A stretch of 64,000 nucleotides of DNA from positions 496,001-560,000 of the forward strand of contig NZ_QUSW01000004.1 of assembly GCF_003852895.1 (NCBI RefSeq), read 5' to 3'. Position numbers and translations under genes: made by a program. The DNA is from Rhizobacter terrae. GTDB lineage: Bacteria > Pseudomonadota > Gammaproteobacteria > Burkholderiales > Burkholderiaceae_C. Each line of letters begins with the position of its first letter. Position 1 is the first letter of the stretch. Shown here piece by piece: positions 48,985 to 57,065 of the stretch. The notes under the pieces are model-generated. The model saw only the letters and a program-made list of their open reading frames with translations, had not been told where the DNA came from and did not search any database.

Positions 48985-49579
48985 CGCTGAACCGCAGGCG
49001 CGGGCTGCGCGGGAACAGGCCGGCCGGGTCCCCATGCCCGAGGTTGCAAAGGAAGTTGACGCGGATGGACGTGCCTTCGAAGTACAGCGCGTTGACGGCG
49101 TCCTCGTCGAAGCCCGACATCGGACCGCAGTCCAGGCCGAGCAATCGCGCGGCGAGGATGAAGTAGCCGCCTTGCAGGCTGCCGTTGCGAAAGGCCGTCG
49201 ACGCAGCCACCGCCGGGTTGGCGAACCAGGTGGGCGCATCCGGTGCGTGAGGAAACAGCACCGGCAGTTGGCGCGCGAAGTCCAGGTCGTAGCCGACGAC
49301 GGCGGTCACCGGCGCATGCCGCGTCTTGGCGCGGTTGCCCTCATGCAGCGCAGGCAGCAGCCGCTCCTTTTCATCGGCGGAAGCCACGAACACGATGCGT
49401 GCCGGCGAACAGTTGGCCGACGTGGGTCCAAGGCTGGTCAGTTCGAAGAGTTGCTCCAGCAGTTCGGCCGCCACGGGCCTCGCCTGCCAGGTGTTGAAGC
49501 TTCGCGCCTGCGTGAACAGGCGGCGGATGGCCGCTTCGTGGAGCGAGGTGTCGTCGGTGGCAGGCATGGGGCGCGGCAT
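48965..49579 (-). CDS. Nitroreductase family protein, RutE-like (malonic semialdehyde reductase)
   Basis: A 204-residue flavoprotein. It resembles the RutE/YdfG-type malonic semialdehyde reductase: '[41 protein letters not shown]' at the start, '[49 protein letters not shown]' in the C-terminal half. Such enzymes act in pyrimidine and 3-hydroxypropionate pathways, using FMN and NAD(P)H. The ATG at 49579 or 49567 may be the start. It overlaps the dehydratase gene. Confidence 0.82.
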   Translation of the reverse strand: MPRPMPATDDTSLHEAAIRRLFTQARSFNTWQARPVAAELLEQLFELTSLGPTSANCSPARIVFVASADEKERLLPALHEGNRAKTRHAPVTAVVGYDLDFARQLPVLFPHAPDAPTWFANPAVAASTAFRNGSLQGGYFILAARLLGLDCGPMSGFDEDAVNALYFEGTSIRVNFLCNLGHGDPAGLFPRSPRLRFSDACRVV

Positions 49580-49709
49580 GGATGAGGATGCCGCGGATTC
49601 TTTCGCGGCTGCCCGGCAAAAACGTTGCGCATTCCGGTGCCGTCACGCTGCCGAAAGGAAAACCTTTGCGATTGGCCCGGGGTAAGGAGCCCCTTCCAGG
49701 AGCACGGCG

Positions 49710-51101
49710 TCAAACACCCAGGCCACGGAGCAAGCGCCACTGCACGATCGCCTGCAGCCCCACGCCGCCAGGCCCATCATCCAGCCGGATGCTCGCCCGG
49801 TTGCGCGCCGCTGCGCGCTCGGCGATGGACAGCCCCAGTCCGCTGCCGGTCTGGTCCTGATCAGGCAGCCGGAAGAAGCGCTCGAAAGCACGTGCCCGCA
49901 GATGCTGTGGAATGCCCGGCCCCTGGTCGATGACGGTGATGCTCGGCCCCGTGACCTCGTCGACCACCGACACCACCACTGTCGACCCATCTGGCGAATA
50001 CTTCACCGCGTTGTCCACCAGGTTGTCGATGAGCGAGGCCGCGCTCTCGCGGTGCAGCGGCAGCACGCAAGCCTCGTTGGCATGCAACTCGATCTCGATG
50101 CCGCGCCGATGCGCGATCTCGGCCATCACCGCAAGCCGGTCGCGCACCAGCTCCACCAGGTCCAGCGGCTTGAGCGCATCGGCCTGTGCATCGCCACCGG
50201 AGCGTTCCAGCGCGAGCAACTGGTGGACGGTGTGGGTGGCCCGAGCGACACCGTTGAGAAGGCCTTGCCGTGCCTCATCCAGGCGCGAAGGATCGCGCGC
50301 GGTGGCCAGCGCATCGGCATTGAGCTGCACCACCGCCAGCGGTGTCTTCAGTTCATGCGCCGCGTCGACGAGGAATTCCTTCTCCCGCGCCAGTCGCTCG
50401 GCCAGCCGCTGCATCAGTTGGTTCACGGCCGCGACGATGGGCTTGAGTTCCTTGTAGCGCGCCTCGGGCAGCGGCGAGAGGTCCGCCGCCGATCGCCGCT
50501 CGATCTGAGAGCGCACCTCGTTCAATGGCCTCAGGCCTGACCACACCATGAACCCCGCGGGAATCACGAGGATGGGAATGCACACCAGCAAGGGCAGCAG
50601 GTAGTAGCCCATGCTGGACAGGGTGAACATCCAGCTGCCCACCACTTCCTGCACCAACTGCACCGTGAGGCCGGTCTCGGCATCGTTCTGCACCCATCCC
50701 GCCAGGGCTCCGGGCATCGGCTTGGGGCGACCCTGGCCTGGCTCGACATGCGGCATGGGCTCTGGTTGTGCGACGCCTTGCGAATACAGCAGCGTACCGT
50801 TGCGCCACACCTGCACCTGCAGGGCAGGCGCGTACCAGTCGCGGGCCTTGAAGACCTCCAGCCGCTTCTGGTCAAAGCGCTTCAGGGTGGTGCGGATCTG
50901 GTCGGGCCGGTCGGCCACGGTGTACAGCGCCGCCAGCAGATGCTGCGAATAGGACTGGATCTCCGACTGGGCCAGGTCACGTCGGCCGTGTTGGGTCTCG
51001 TAGACATCCAGGCCCAGCACGCCGAGCCACACGACGCTCATCACGAACAGGAAGCCGCCGAACAGGCGCAGGAACAGCGAACGGCGCGGCAGCAGACGCA
51101 T
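49710..51101 (-). CDS. Sensor histidine kinase, QseC/PmrB-like
   Basis: A 463-residue inner-membrane kinase. Membrane helices are 'LFLRLFGGFLFVMSVVWLGVLGLDV' (~10-35) and 'GYYLLPLLVCIPILVIPAGFMVWSGLRPLNEVRSQI' (~165-200), with a periplasmic sensor in between. After a HAMP region comes the phospho-acceptor 'EKEFLVDAAHELKTPLAVVQ' (His ~249), and ATP-binding N, G1 and G2 boxes: 'LIDNLVDNAVKYSPDG', 'VIDQGPGIP', 'GSGLGLSIAERAAAR'. The ATG at 51101 overlaps the response-regulator stop (TGATG), so they are translated together. The sensed signal is unknown. Confidence 0.93.
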   Translation of the reverse strand: MRLLPRRSLFLRLFGGFLFVMSVVWLGVLGLDVYETQHGRRDLAQSEIQSYSQHLLAALYTVADRPDQIRTTLKRFDQKRLEVFKARDWYAPALQVQVWRNGTLLYSQGVAQPEPMPHVEPGQGRPKPMPGALAGWVQNDAETGLTVQLVQEVVGSWMFTLSSMGYYLLPLLVCIPILVIPAGFMVWSGLRPLNEVRSQIERRSAADLSPLPEARYKELKPIVAAVNQLMQRLAERLAREKEFLVDAAHELKTPLAVVQLNADALATARDPSRLDEARQGLLNGVARATHTVHQLLALERSGGDAQADALKPLDLVELVRDRLAVMAEIAHRRGIEIELHANEACVLPLHRESAASLIDNLVDNAVKYSPDGSTVVVSVVDEVTGPSITVIDQGPGIPQHLRARAFERFFRLPDQDQTGSGLGLSIAERAAARNRASIRLDDGPGGVGLQAIVQWRLLRGLGV

Positions 51102-51757
51102 CAACGCTCCATCACGTAGCCCACGCCGCGCACGGTGCGGATGTAGCCGTCGCCGATTTTGCGGCGCAGGTTGGACATGTGCACGTCCAGCGCCGGCCCG
51201 TCGCTGTGCGGCAGCGCCCTCGCCTCCAGTTCGCGCCGGGTGAGAACGCGGTCCTGGTAGCGCATGAGCGCATGCAGCAGCGCGAACTCGGTGGGCGACA
51301 AGGCCACGGGCGCGCCGGCGCGGGTCACGGTCATCATCTTGTCGTCCAGCTGCAGGTCCCTGGCCTTCCAGGCCGTCTCGCCCGAGTCGCCGCGGCCGGT
51401 GGACCGGCGCACCACCGCACGCAGCCGCGCCAGCATCTCGCTCACGGCAAAGGGCTTGACGAGGTAGTCGTCCGCGCCCAGGTCGAGCCCGCTCAGGCGG
51501 TCTTCCAGGCTCTCGCGCGCAGTGATGACGAGGATGGGAACGGTGGCGCCTTCGGCGCGCAGCTTGCGCATCAGGTCGAGCCCGCTGCCGTCGGGCAGGC
51601 CCAGGTCCAGCAGCACGGCGTCGAAGCGTTCCTCGCGCACCCAGTGCAGGGCGTCGGCCACGCGCCGGACCCAGACCACTTGATGACCAGCATCTTGCAG
51701 GGCTGATTGCAAGGCGCGCCCCAGCTCCAGGTCATCTTCGATCAGGCACACCTTCAT
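51101..51757 (-). CDS. OmpR-family response regulator, QseB/PmrA-like
   Basis: A 218-residue regulator. The receiver has Asp8/Asp9 in 'CLIEDDLELG' and the phospho-acceptor Asp51 in 'AVLLDLGLPDGSG', with Lys in 'LVKPFAVSEMLARL'. The C-terminal winged helix has 'LSPTEFALLHALMRYQDRVLTRRELEARALPHSDGPALDVHMSNLRRKIGDGYIRTVRGVGYVME'. It is translated together with the sensor kinase gene, and a matching box lies directly upstream. The divergent neighbour is the chitin receptor gene, so a link is possible but unproven. Confidence 0.93.
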   Translation of the reverse strand: MKVCLIEDDLELGRALQSALQDAGHQVVWVRRVADALHWVREERFDAVLLDLGLPDGSGLDLMRKLRAEGATVPILVITARESLEDRLSGLDLGADDYLVKPFAVSEMLARLRAVVRRSTGRGDSGETAWKARDLQLDDKMMTVTRAGAPVALSPTEFALLHALMRYQDRVLTRRELEARALPHSDGPALDVHMSNLRRKIGDGYIRTVRGVGYVMER

Positions 51758-51782
51758 GCCCGGGGACTATAGCGGAGGGCGC

Positions 51783-51799
51783 CTAAAGAAAGCCTTAAG
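51783..51799 (-). promoter_or_regulatory. Candidate QseB/PmrA box upstream of the response regulator
   Basis: On the minus strand: CTTAAG-N5-CTTTAG, 26 bp before the response-regulator start. It fits the CTTAA-N6-CTTAA / YTTAAK-N5-YTTAAK consensus with one mismatch. A further CTTAGG on the plus strand lies 51806-51811. Autoregulation is plausible, which is usual for this family. Confidence 0.5.
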
Positions 51800-51841
51800 T
51801 CGGCCCTTAGGAAGCGTGAAGGAAGTGGGCTCAAAGTAACT

Positions 51842-51856
51842 ACCACTTCAACACCA
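51842..51856 (+). promoter_or_regulatory. Phased ACCA repeats before the TonB receptor gene
   Basis: ACCA at 51842-51845 and 51853-51856, exactly 11 bp apart, about 63 bp before the receptor ATG. The same period occurs three times ahead of the chitinase gene (58908, 58919, 58930), which suggests one shared DNA-binding protein, possibly the GntR regulator encoded between them. Confidence 0.4.
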
Positions 51857-51918
51857 GTCAAGCACGCGGCGTTGCAGTGGACTGCCTTTGGGATTCAACG
51901 AACAGGAACACACCAGCC

Positions 51919-54636
51919 ATGAGACACCTCACTCCCATCCTGACTCCGGTCGCCTCCGCCGTGGCCGTGCTCATCCTGAGCACCTGCACGCTGGCAAGCG
52001 CCCAGCAGGCCGATGCCAAGCCAGCGGACGCCGCCAAGCCCGAAGCGAAGGCGGCCGACTCCAAGAGCCCGGCGCCCCCCCAGACCCTGGCACCGGTGAT
52101 CATCACCGGCATCCGCGGCTCGGTGCAGCAGTCCATCACGCAAAAGCGCAACGCCGACAGCGTGGTGGAGGTGATCACCGCCGAAGACGTGGGCAAGATG
52201 CCCGACAAGAACGTGGCCGACTCGCTGCAGCGCGTGCCCGGCGTGAACGTGGCGACCTCCGGCGGCGCGGAAGGCGGCTTCGGCGAGAACGACCGCGTGA
52301 GCCTGCGCGGCACGCCCTCGGCGCTGACGCTGACCACGCTCAACGGCCACTCGGTGTCCAGCGGCGACTGGTTCTCCGACAACATCGTGGGCGGCGGCCG
52401 CAGCGTGAGCTACTCGCTGCTGCCCTCGGAGCTGATCGGCCGCGTCACCGTGCACAAGAGCGCGCAGGCCGACGTGCTGGACGGCGGCGCCACCGGCGTG
52501 GTGGACATCGAGACGCGCAAGCCGCTGGACTTCAAGGAGCGCCTGACCTCCGCCATCCGCTTGGACGGCGTGCACTCCAGCCTGTCGGGCAAGACCGACC
52601 CGCAGGTGAGCGGCATGGTGAACTGGAAGAACGACGAAGGCACGCTGGGCGTGCTGGTGCACGCCTTCCACGAGAAGCGCCACCTGCGCCGCGACGGCCA
52701 GGAATTCCTGTGGTGGGGTGCCACCGACAACGCCGCGGTGCTGGCCGCCAACCCGGGGCTCAAGGACAAGGCCTTCTCCTTCCTCACGGGCTCGGTGTTC
52801 TTCGAGCAGGAGCGCACCCGCGAGGGTGGCCTGCTGGGCGTTCAGTTCAAGCCCTCGTCGGACCTGACGCTGGGCGTGGACATGTTCGCCTCGCGGCTGA
52901 ACGCGCCCAACATCAACCACAACTACATGCAGAACACGAGCAGCGCGCTCAACAACGGCATCAGCCCGACGAGCTACACCGTGACGGGCAACACGGTGAC
53001 CTCGGCCACGTTCGCCAACTCCTGCCCCATCGCGAGCTGCGCCGGCGTGTCGTCTTCGGTGCAGGACATCTTCGCGCGCCCCGTGGCCTACAGCGACTCG
53101 AAGTTCATCAACTTCGACGTGGCCTACAAGGCCAACGACAAGCTCAGCTTCACCGGCAAGCTGGGCACGACGCGCGGCACCGGCCACACCGAAAGCGTGG
53201 GCTTCGAAGTGTGGAGCCCGTGGGTGGGCGGCAGCTACACGCTGCACGGGCTGGGCAGCACGGCCGACGTGTCCGTGCCCGGTTCCGGCACCTACTCGAA
53301 CGGCGGCGTGAACACGGGCGTGGGCACCTTCGGCTCGGCCGTGACCGCCATCGACAAGGAGACCTACGCGCAGATCGACGCGACCTACCGCACCGACCTG
53401 GCCAACCTTCCGACCGTGAAGGTCGGCCTGCGCCATGCGGACCATGAGCGTTCGCTGGAGTTCATTCCCATCGTACTGAGCGCGGCGGGCGCATTGCCCA
53501 GCAGCGTGCCGATCGGCTCGCTCACGACCTTCCCCTCGAACTTCGGCAGCACGCTGGATGGCGGCCTGCTCAAGAACGCCTGGACGCTGCCGCTGTCGGC
53601 CGTGTCGGACTGGGCCAAGACCTACACCACCTTCACCGGCCACGGCCTGCAGAACGAGTTCCACATCAAGGAGCCGACCACCTCGGCCTACCTGATGGGC
53701 AACCTCGACTCGGACACCGTGCAGGGCAACTTCGGCGTGCGGCTCGTGCGCACGACGGAGAAGGTCGGCATCAACCAGCTGGTGTCGGCCGGCGTGTATG
53801 CCCCGATCACGGTGACGAGCCAAACCACCGACGTGCTGCCCAGCGCGAACTTCAAGGTGGACCTCTCCAAGGAACTGGTCGGCCGCGTCGCCATGAGCCG
53901 CACGATGGCGCGCCCCGAGCTCGGCCAGATGGCCGGGCTGGACCTGCGAGACATCCAGGGCACGGGCACGGTGGGCAACAACACGCTCAAGCCCATCCGC
54001 TCGAACAACGCCGACGTGGGCCTGGAGTGGTACTTCGCGCCGCGCTCGATGGTGTCCGGCGGCGTGTACGCGATGAACTTCGAGTCCTACGTCACCTTCG
54101 GCGCGGGCAGCGGCACCTACTTCAACGCCAGCAAGGGCGTGTACCAGGTCTACACAGTGAGCCAGCCGGTCAACACCACCGCGCGGGTGTACGGCGTGGA
54201 GCTGGCCTACGTGCAGGCCCTGCCGGGCGGCTTCGGCATCAACGCGAACTACACCTATGCCGACGGCAAGGAGACCGGCAAGGCGCCGGCATCGGCCTGC
54301 GCCACCACCAACAACTGCGACATGATCGGCACCTCCAAGAACTCCTACAACCTGGGCGGCTACTTCGAGAACGACAAGTTCAGCGCGCGCGTGGCCTACA
54401 ACTACCGCTCGACCTTCCTCAACGGCACCGACCGCAACAGCGCGATCTACCAGAACGGCGTGGGCACCTTGTCGGCAGCCCTGTCCTACAACGTGAACAA
54501 GGACCTGACCTTGTCGCTGGAAGGCAAGGACCTCAACGATCCGCTGCTGAAGTCCTACGCCTCCACGCCGGACCAGCCGCGCGCGTTCTACCGCAACGGC
54601 CGGCAGATCTACTTCGGCCTGCGCGCCAAGATCTGA
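51919..54636 (+). CDS. TonB-dependent receptor, TIGR01782 type, likely chitooligosaccharide uptake
   Basis: A 905-residue outer-membrane receptor. After a signal peptide ('LILSTCTLASAQQ') and an Ala/Lys spacer, the plug starts 'LAPVIITGIRGSVQQSITQKRNADSVVEVITAEDVGKMPDKNVADSLQRVPGV', typical of the Xanthomonas/Caulobacter group of receptors (TIGR01782) that take up oligosaccharides. The barrel ends in 'DQPRAFYRNGRQIYFGLRAKI'. Context (GH18 chitinase, BBE oxidase) points to chitin or a related polymer as substrate. The ATG at 51919 gives a normal signal peptide. Confidence 0.88.
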   Translation: MRHLTPILTPVASAVAVLILSTCTLASAQQADAKPADAAKPEAKAADSKSPAPPQTLAPVIITGIRGSVQQSITQKRNADSVVEVITAEDVGKMPDKNVADSLQRVPGVNVATSGGAEGGFGENDRVSLRGTPSALTLTTLNGHSVSSGDWFSDNIVGGGRSVSYSLLPSELIGRVTVHKSAQADVLDGGATGVVDIETRKPLDFKERLTSAIRLDGVHSSLSGKTDPQVSGMVNWKNDEGTLGVLVHAFHEKRHLRRDGQEFLWWGATDNAAVLAANPGLKDKAFSFLTGSVFFEQERTREGGLLGVQFKPSSDLTLGVDMFASRLNAPNINHNYMQNTSSALNNGISPTSYTVTGNTVTSATFANSCPIASCAGVSSSVQDIFARPVAYSDSKFINFDVAYKANDKLSFTGKLGTTRGTGHTESVGFEVWSPWVGGSYTLHGLGSTADVSVPGSGTYSNGGVNTGVGTFGSAVTAIDKETYAQIDATYRTDLANLPTVKVGLRHADHERSLEFIPIVLSAAGALPSSVPIGSLTTFPSNFGSTLDGGLLKNAWTLPLSAVSDWAKTYTTFTGHGLQNEFHIKEPTTSAYLMGNLDSDTVQGNFGVRLVRTTEKVGINQLVSAGVYAPITVTSQTTDVLPSANFKVDLSKELVGRVAMSRTMARPELGQMAGLDLRDIQGTGTVGNNTLKPIRSNNADVGLEWYFAPRSMVSGGVYAMNFESYVTFGAGSGTYFNASKGVYQVYTVSQPVNTTARVYGVELAYVQALPGGFGINANYTYADGKETGKAPASACATTNNCDMIGTSKNSYNLGGYFENDKFSARVAYNYRSTFLNGTDRNSAIYQNGVGTLSAALSYNVNKDLTLSLEGKDLNDPLLKSYASTPDQPRAFYRNGRQIYFGLRAKI

Positions 54637-54664
54637 GCACCATCGGTGATGTGAAGTGAAGCGG

Positions 54665-54693
54665 GGCGCCGCCGGCCACGAGCAGGCGGCGCC
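54665..54693 (+). terminator. Intercistronic hairpin between receptor and regulator
   Basis: 9-bp perfect stem GGCGCCGCC / GGCGGCGCC with an 11-nt loop, 29 bp past the receptor stop. No T-run follows, so it probably only reduces read-through into the regulator gene or shapes the mRNA end. Confidence 0.45.
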
Positions 54694-54711
54694 TCGCGCA
54701 TTGCGGAAACA

Positions 54712-55470
54712 GTGAACATGACGGTCCCACTCGGCCAGTTCGTCCCCGACATCCACAGCGCCACGCCGGCCTACCTGCAGCTGGCGGGCAAGCTCACCGA
54801 GGCCATCCATGGCGGCCTGTGGCGGCATGACGTGGCCCTGCCCTCCGAGCGCACCCTGGCCGACGCGCTGTCGATCTCGCGCAGCACGGCGCGCAAGGCC
54901 ATCGACGTGTTGTGCCAACGCGGCATGCTCAACCGCAAGCGCGGCTCGGGCACCTACGTGAATGCCGCTGCGCCGTCGCTGCCCACCTTGCAGCAGCCGC
55001 TGTCGCGGCTCACGCATTTCAGCGAGGAGCTCAGGCGCCGCAACATGACACCGGGCTCGCGCTGGCTCCTGCGCGAGGTGGGGCTGGCGGATGCGGAGGA
55101 GACACTCTCATTGGGCTTGTCGCCCTCTGCACCGGTGTCGCGGCTCAAGCGGCTGCGGCTGGCCGACGGCGTGGTGATCGGCATCGAGAGCACGACGATC
55201 CCGAGGCAGTACCTGCCGCGGCCCATCGAGGTGGAAGACTCGCTGTACGCGTACCTCGATGCGAACCAGGGCGCACCGTCGCGCGCGCTGCAGCACATCC
55301 GCGCAGTGAACGCGACACTGGAACAGTCACGCGTGGCCGGCATCAAGCGCGGCGCGGCCATGCTGTTCATCACGCGGGTGGGTTACCTCGACAACGGCTG
55401 CGCCATCGAACTCACCCACTCGTACTACCGCAGCGAGTACTACGACTTCCTCGCCGAACTCAGGCGCTAG
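54712..55470 (+). CDS. GntR-family regulator with UTRA domain
   Basis: A 252-residue regulator of the HutC/NagR type. The N-terminal winged helix is 'PAYLQLAGKLTEAIHGGLWRHDVALPSERTLADALSISRSTARKAIDVLCQRGMLNRKRGSGTYV' (~18-82). The C-terminal UTRA domain starts 'EELRRRNMTPGSRWLLREVGLADAEE' and ends 'NGCAIELTHSYYRSEYYDFLAEL'; it is expected to bind a small sugar phosphate or a similar metabolite. The start is GTG at 54712 or ATG at 54718. It is the likely local controller of the chitin genes. Its stop abuts the stop of the convergent oxidase gene (TAG|TCA). Confidence 0.92.
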   Translation: MNMTVPLGQFVPDIHSATPAYLQLAGKLTEAIHGGLWRHDVALPSERTLADALSISRSTARKAIDVLCQRGMLNRKRGSGTYVNAAAPSLPTLQQPLSRLTHFSEELRRRNMTPGSRWLLREVGLADAEETLSLGLSPSAPVSRLKRLRLADGVVIGIESTTIPRQYLPRPIEVEDSLYAYLDANQGAPSRALQHIRAVNATLEQSRVAGIKRGAAMLFITRVGYLDNGCAIELTHSYYRSEYYDFLAELRR

Positions 55471-56985
55471 TCACTTCGATGGAATGCCCTGGGCGAACTT
55501 GAACAGTTCGTTCGGGTCGTAGGCCGCCTTCACCTGCACCAGCTTCGCGTAGTTGCTGCCGTAGTAGGCCGCCTGCCAGTCGGTGATCAGCGGGTCGATG
55601 TAGTTCACGTAGGCGCCGCCGCTGCTCCAGGGCTTCATCGCGGTACGCAGGTCGTGGTGCCAGGTGGCCGGCGCATTCGGAGGCGCATCCATGTAGTACT
55701 CGGCGCTGAACAGCGCATCGCGGTGCCAGAAGGCTGTCGCGTCCTTGGCGACACGGCCCAGCGCCCCGCCCATCACGTCCAGCAGCACCTGCCCGGTGAT
55801 GCCCGCCGTACGTGCGTTGTCCATGCTGGTGAGCAAGGTGTCGATGCCTTGCGACGGCAGCGGCTGGTTGAAGTAGTCGGAGGTGGACGCGAAGTAGTAC
55901 GGCGTCATGTTGCCATCCGGCGTCAGTCCCACCATGTGGCACTGCGACACCGTCCTCGATCCGCAGCCGGCGAGCATCACGTCGCGGTAGCTCTTGCGGC
56001 CCGTGCTCGTGAACGCCGGCGTCACGCCGGTGGCCGTCTTGAAGGCGTTCCAGTAAGGCAGCAAGGCGGCCTCGTCCAGCAGGCTCACGCCATAGAGCGT
56101 GGCCGAGGGAGGCTGGTTGGACGCGTAGAACGAAAACACCAGGAAGGACCAGATCTCGTCGGGCAGCCCCTGCTGCCAGGTCTGCCAGGTGTCCAGCACC
56201 TTGTGCAGGTCGGAGAAAGCGTAGCCGGCAGAGAACTCGGTGAGGTCCTGCGCGGCGTGGGTCTTGAAGGTGAACGACGTGACCACGCCGAAGTTGCCTC
56301 CGCCGCCACCTCGCAATGCCCAGAACAGGTCGGGCTCCTGCGTCTCGCTGACGTCCAGCAGGCGGCCGTCGGCCGTCACCATGCGGGCCGACACGAGGTT
56401 GTCGCAGGTCAGGCCGTACTTGCGGTCCATGAAGCTGATGCCGCCACCCATGGTGATGCCCGAGATGCCCACGGTCGGGCAGGTGCCGGTCGGGATGGAC
56501 ACCCCCTGGGCCGTGAGCTGGTCGTACACGTCTGCCAGGCGTGCACCGGCGCCGATCGTGCAGGTGCCGTTGCCGTTGACCTGGATGGCGTTCATGGGTG
56601 TCACGTCCAGCACCACGCCCGTGCCGGTGGAGTAGCCGCCGAAGCTGTGGCCGCCGCAGCGCGGCGTGACGGCGAGCTGGTTGCTGCGCACGAAGGCCAG
56701 CACTTCCTTCACGTCGTCAGGGCTGGCACAGCGCGCGACGGCCTGCGGCTGCACGGCCTCGTAGCGCTTGTTGGCCACTGCCGCGGCCTGCGCGTACAAC
56801 GGGTTGCCGGGCAGGATGAGCTTGCCGTCCAGGCCGTTGGACAAGCCGGTCCAATCGAGCCCCGTCGCGGGCGGTGGTGCCGGCGATGGCGCCGGACCTG
56901 CGGACGAACCTCCTCCTCCGCCACAACTTGCCAGCGATGCTGCGGTGGCGGCCCCCATCCATCCGATGAACCTGCGGCGATCCAT
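55471..56985 (-). CDS. BBE-family FAD-linked oxidase, predicted bicovalent FAD, exported lipoprotein
   Basis: A 504-residue flavoprotein. The N-terminus combines a Tat motif (DRRRFIGWMG) with a lipobox-like 'SLASC', so it may be a Tat-exported lipoprotein. The PCMH FAD domain contains 'VTPRCGGHSFGGYS' with His113 and 'IPTGTCPTVGISGITMGGG' with Cys169, spaced like the His-Cys pair that holds FAD in gluco- and chitooligosaccharide oxidases. The C-terminus is the BBE domain ('AYYGSNYAKLVQVKAAYDP'). The active substrate is inferred from the chitinase next to it, so this would oxidise chitooligosaccharides at C1, but other saccharides remain possible. Confidence 0.85.
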   Translation of the reverse strand: MDRRRFIGWMGAATAASLASCGGGGGSSAGPAPSPAPPPATGLDWTGLSNGLDGKLILPGNPLYAQAAAVANKRYEAVQPQAVARCASPDDVKEVLAFVRSNQLAVTPRCGGHSFGGYSTGTGVVLDVTPMNAIQVNGNGTCTIGAGARLADVYDQLTAQGVSIPTGTCPTVGISGITMGGGISFMDRKYGLTCDNLVSARMVTADGRLLDVSETQEPDLFWALRGGGGGNFGVVTSFTFKTHAAQDLTEFSAGYAFSDLHKVLDTWQTWQQGLPDEIWSFLVFSFYASNQPPSATLYGVSLLDEAALLPYWNAFKTATGVTPAFTSTGRKSYRDVMLAGCGSRTVSQCHMVGLTPDGNMTPYYFASTSDYFNQPLPSQGIDTLLTSMDNARTAGITGQVLLDVMGGALGRVAKDATAFWHRDALFSAEYYMDAPPNAPATWHHDLRTAMKPWSSGGAYVNYIDPLITDWQAAYYGSNYAKLVQVKAAYDPNELFKFAQGIPSK

Positions 56986-57010
56986 GTCGCTCTTTGTGTC
57001 TCGCGTCTGA

Positions 57011-57043
57011 AAAGCAAAAAGCGAGGGCTGCTTGGGCCCTCGC
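57011..57043 (-). terminator. Terminator after the chitinase gene
   Basis: 8-bp stem GCGAGGGC / GCCCTCGC in the minus direction, followed by TTTTTGCTTTTC. It lies 22 bp past the chitinase stop and 26 bp before the oxidase start, so oxidase expression would depend on read-through or on a promoter overlapping this hairpin. Confidence 0.85.
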
Positions 57044-57065
57044 CGGTTCTCCTCCTACAACCTCG

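Noticed and set aside
51895-55017. Long antisense frame of more than 1000 codons over the chitin receptor gene
   Set aside because: It is a GC-driven shadow of the TonB receptor; it shows no known domain.
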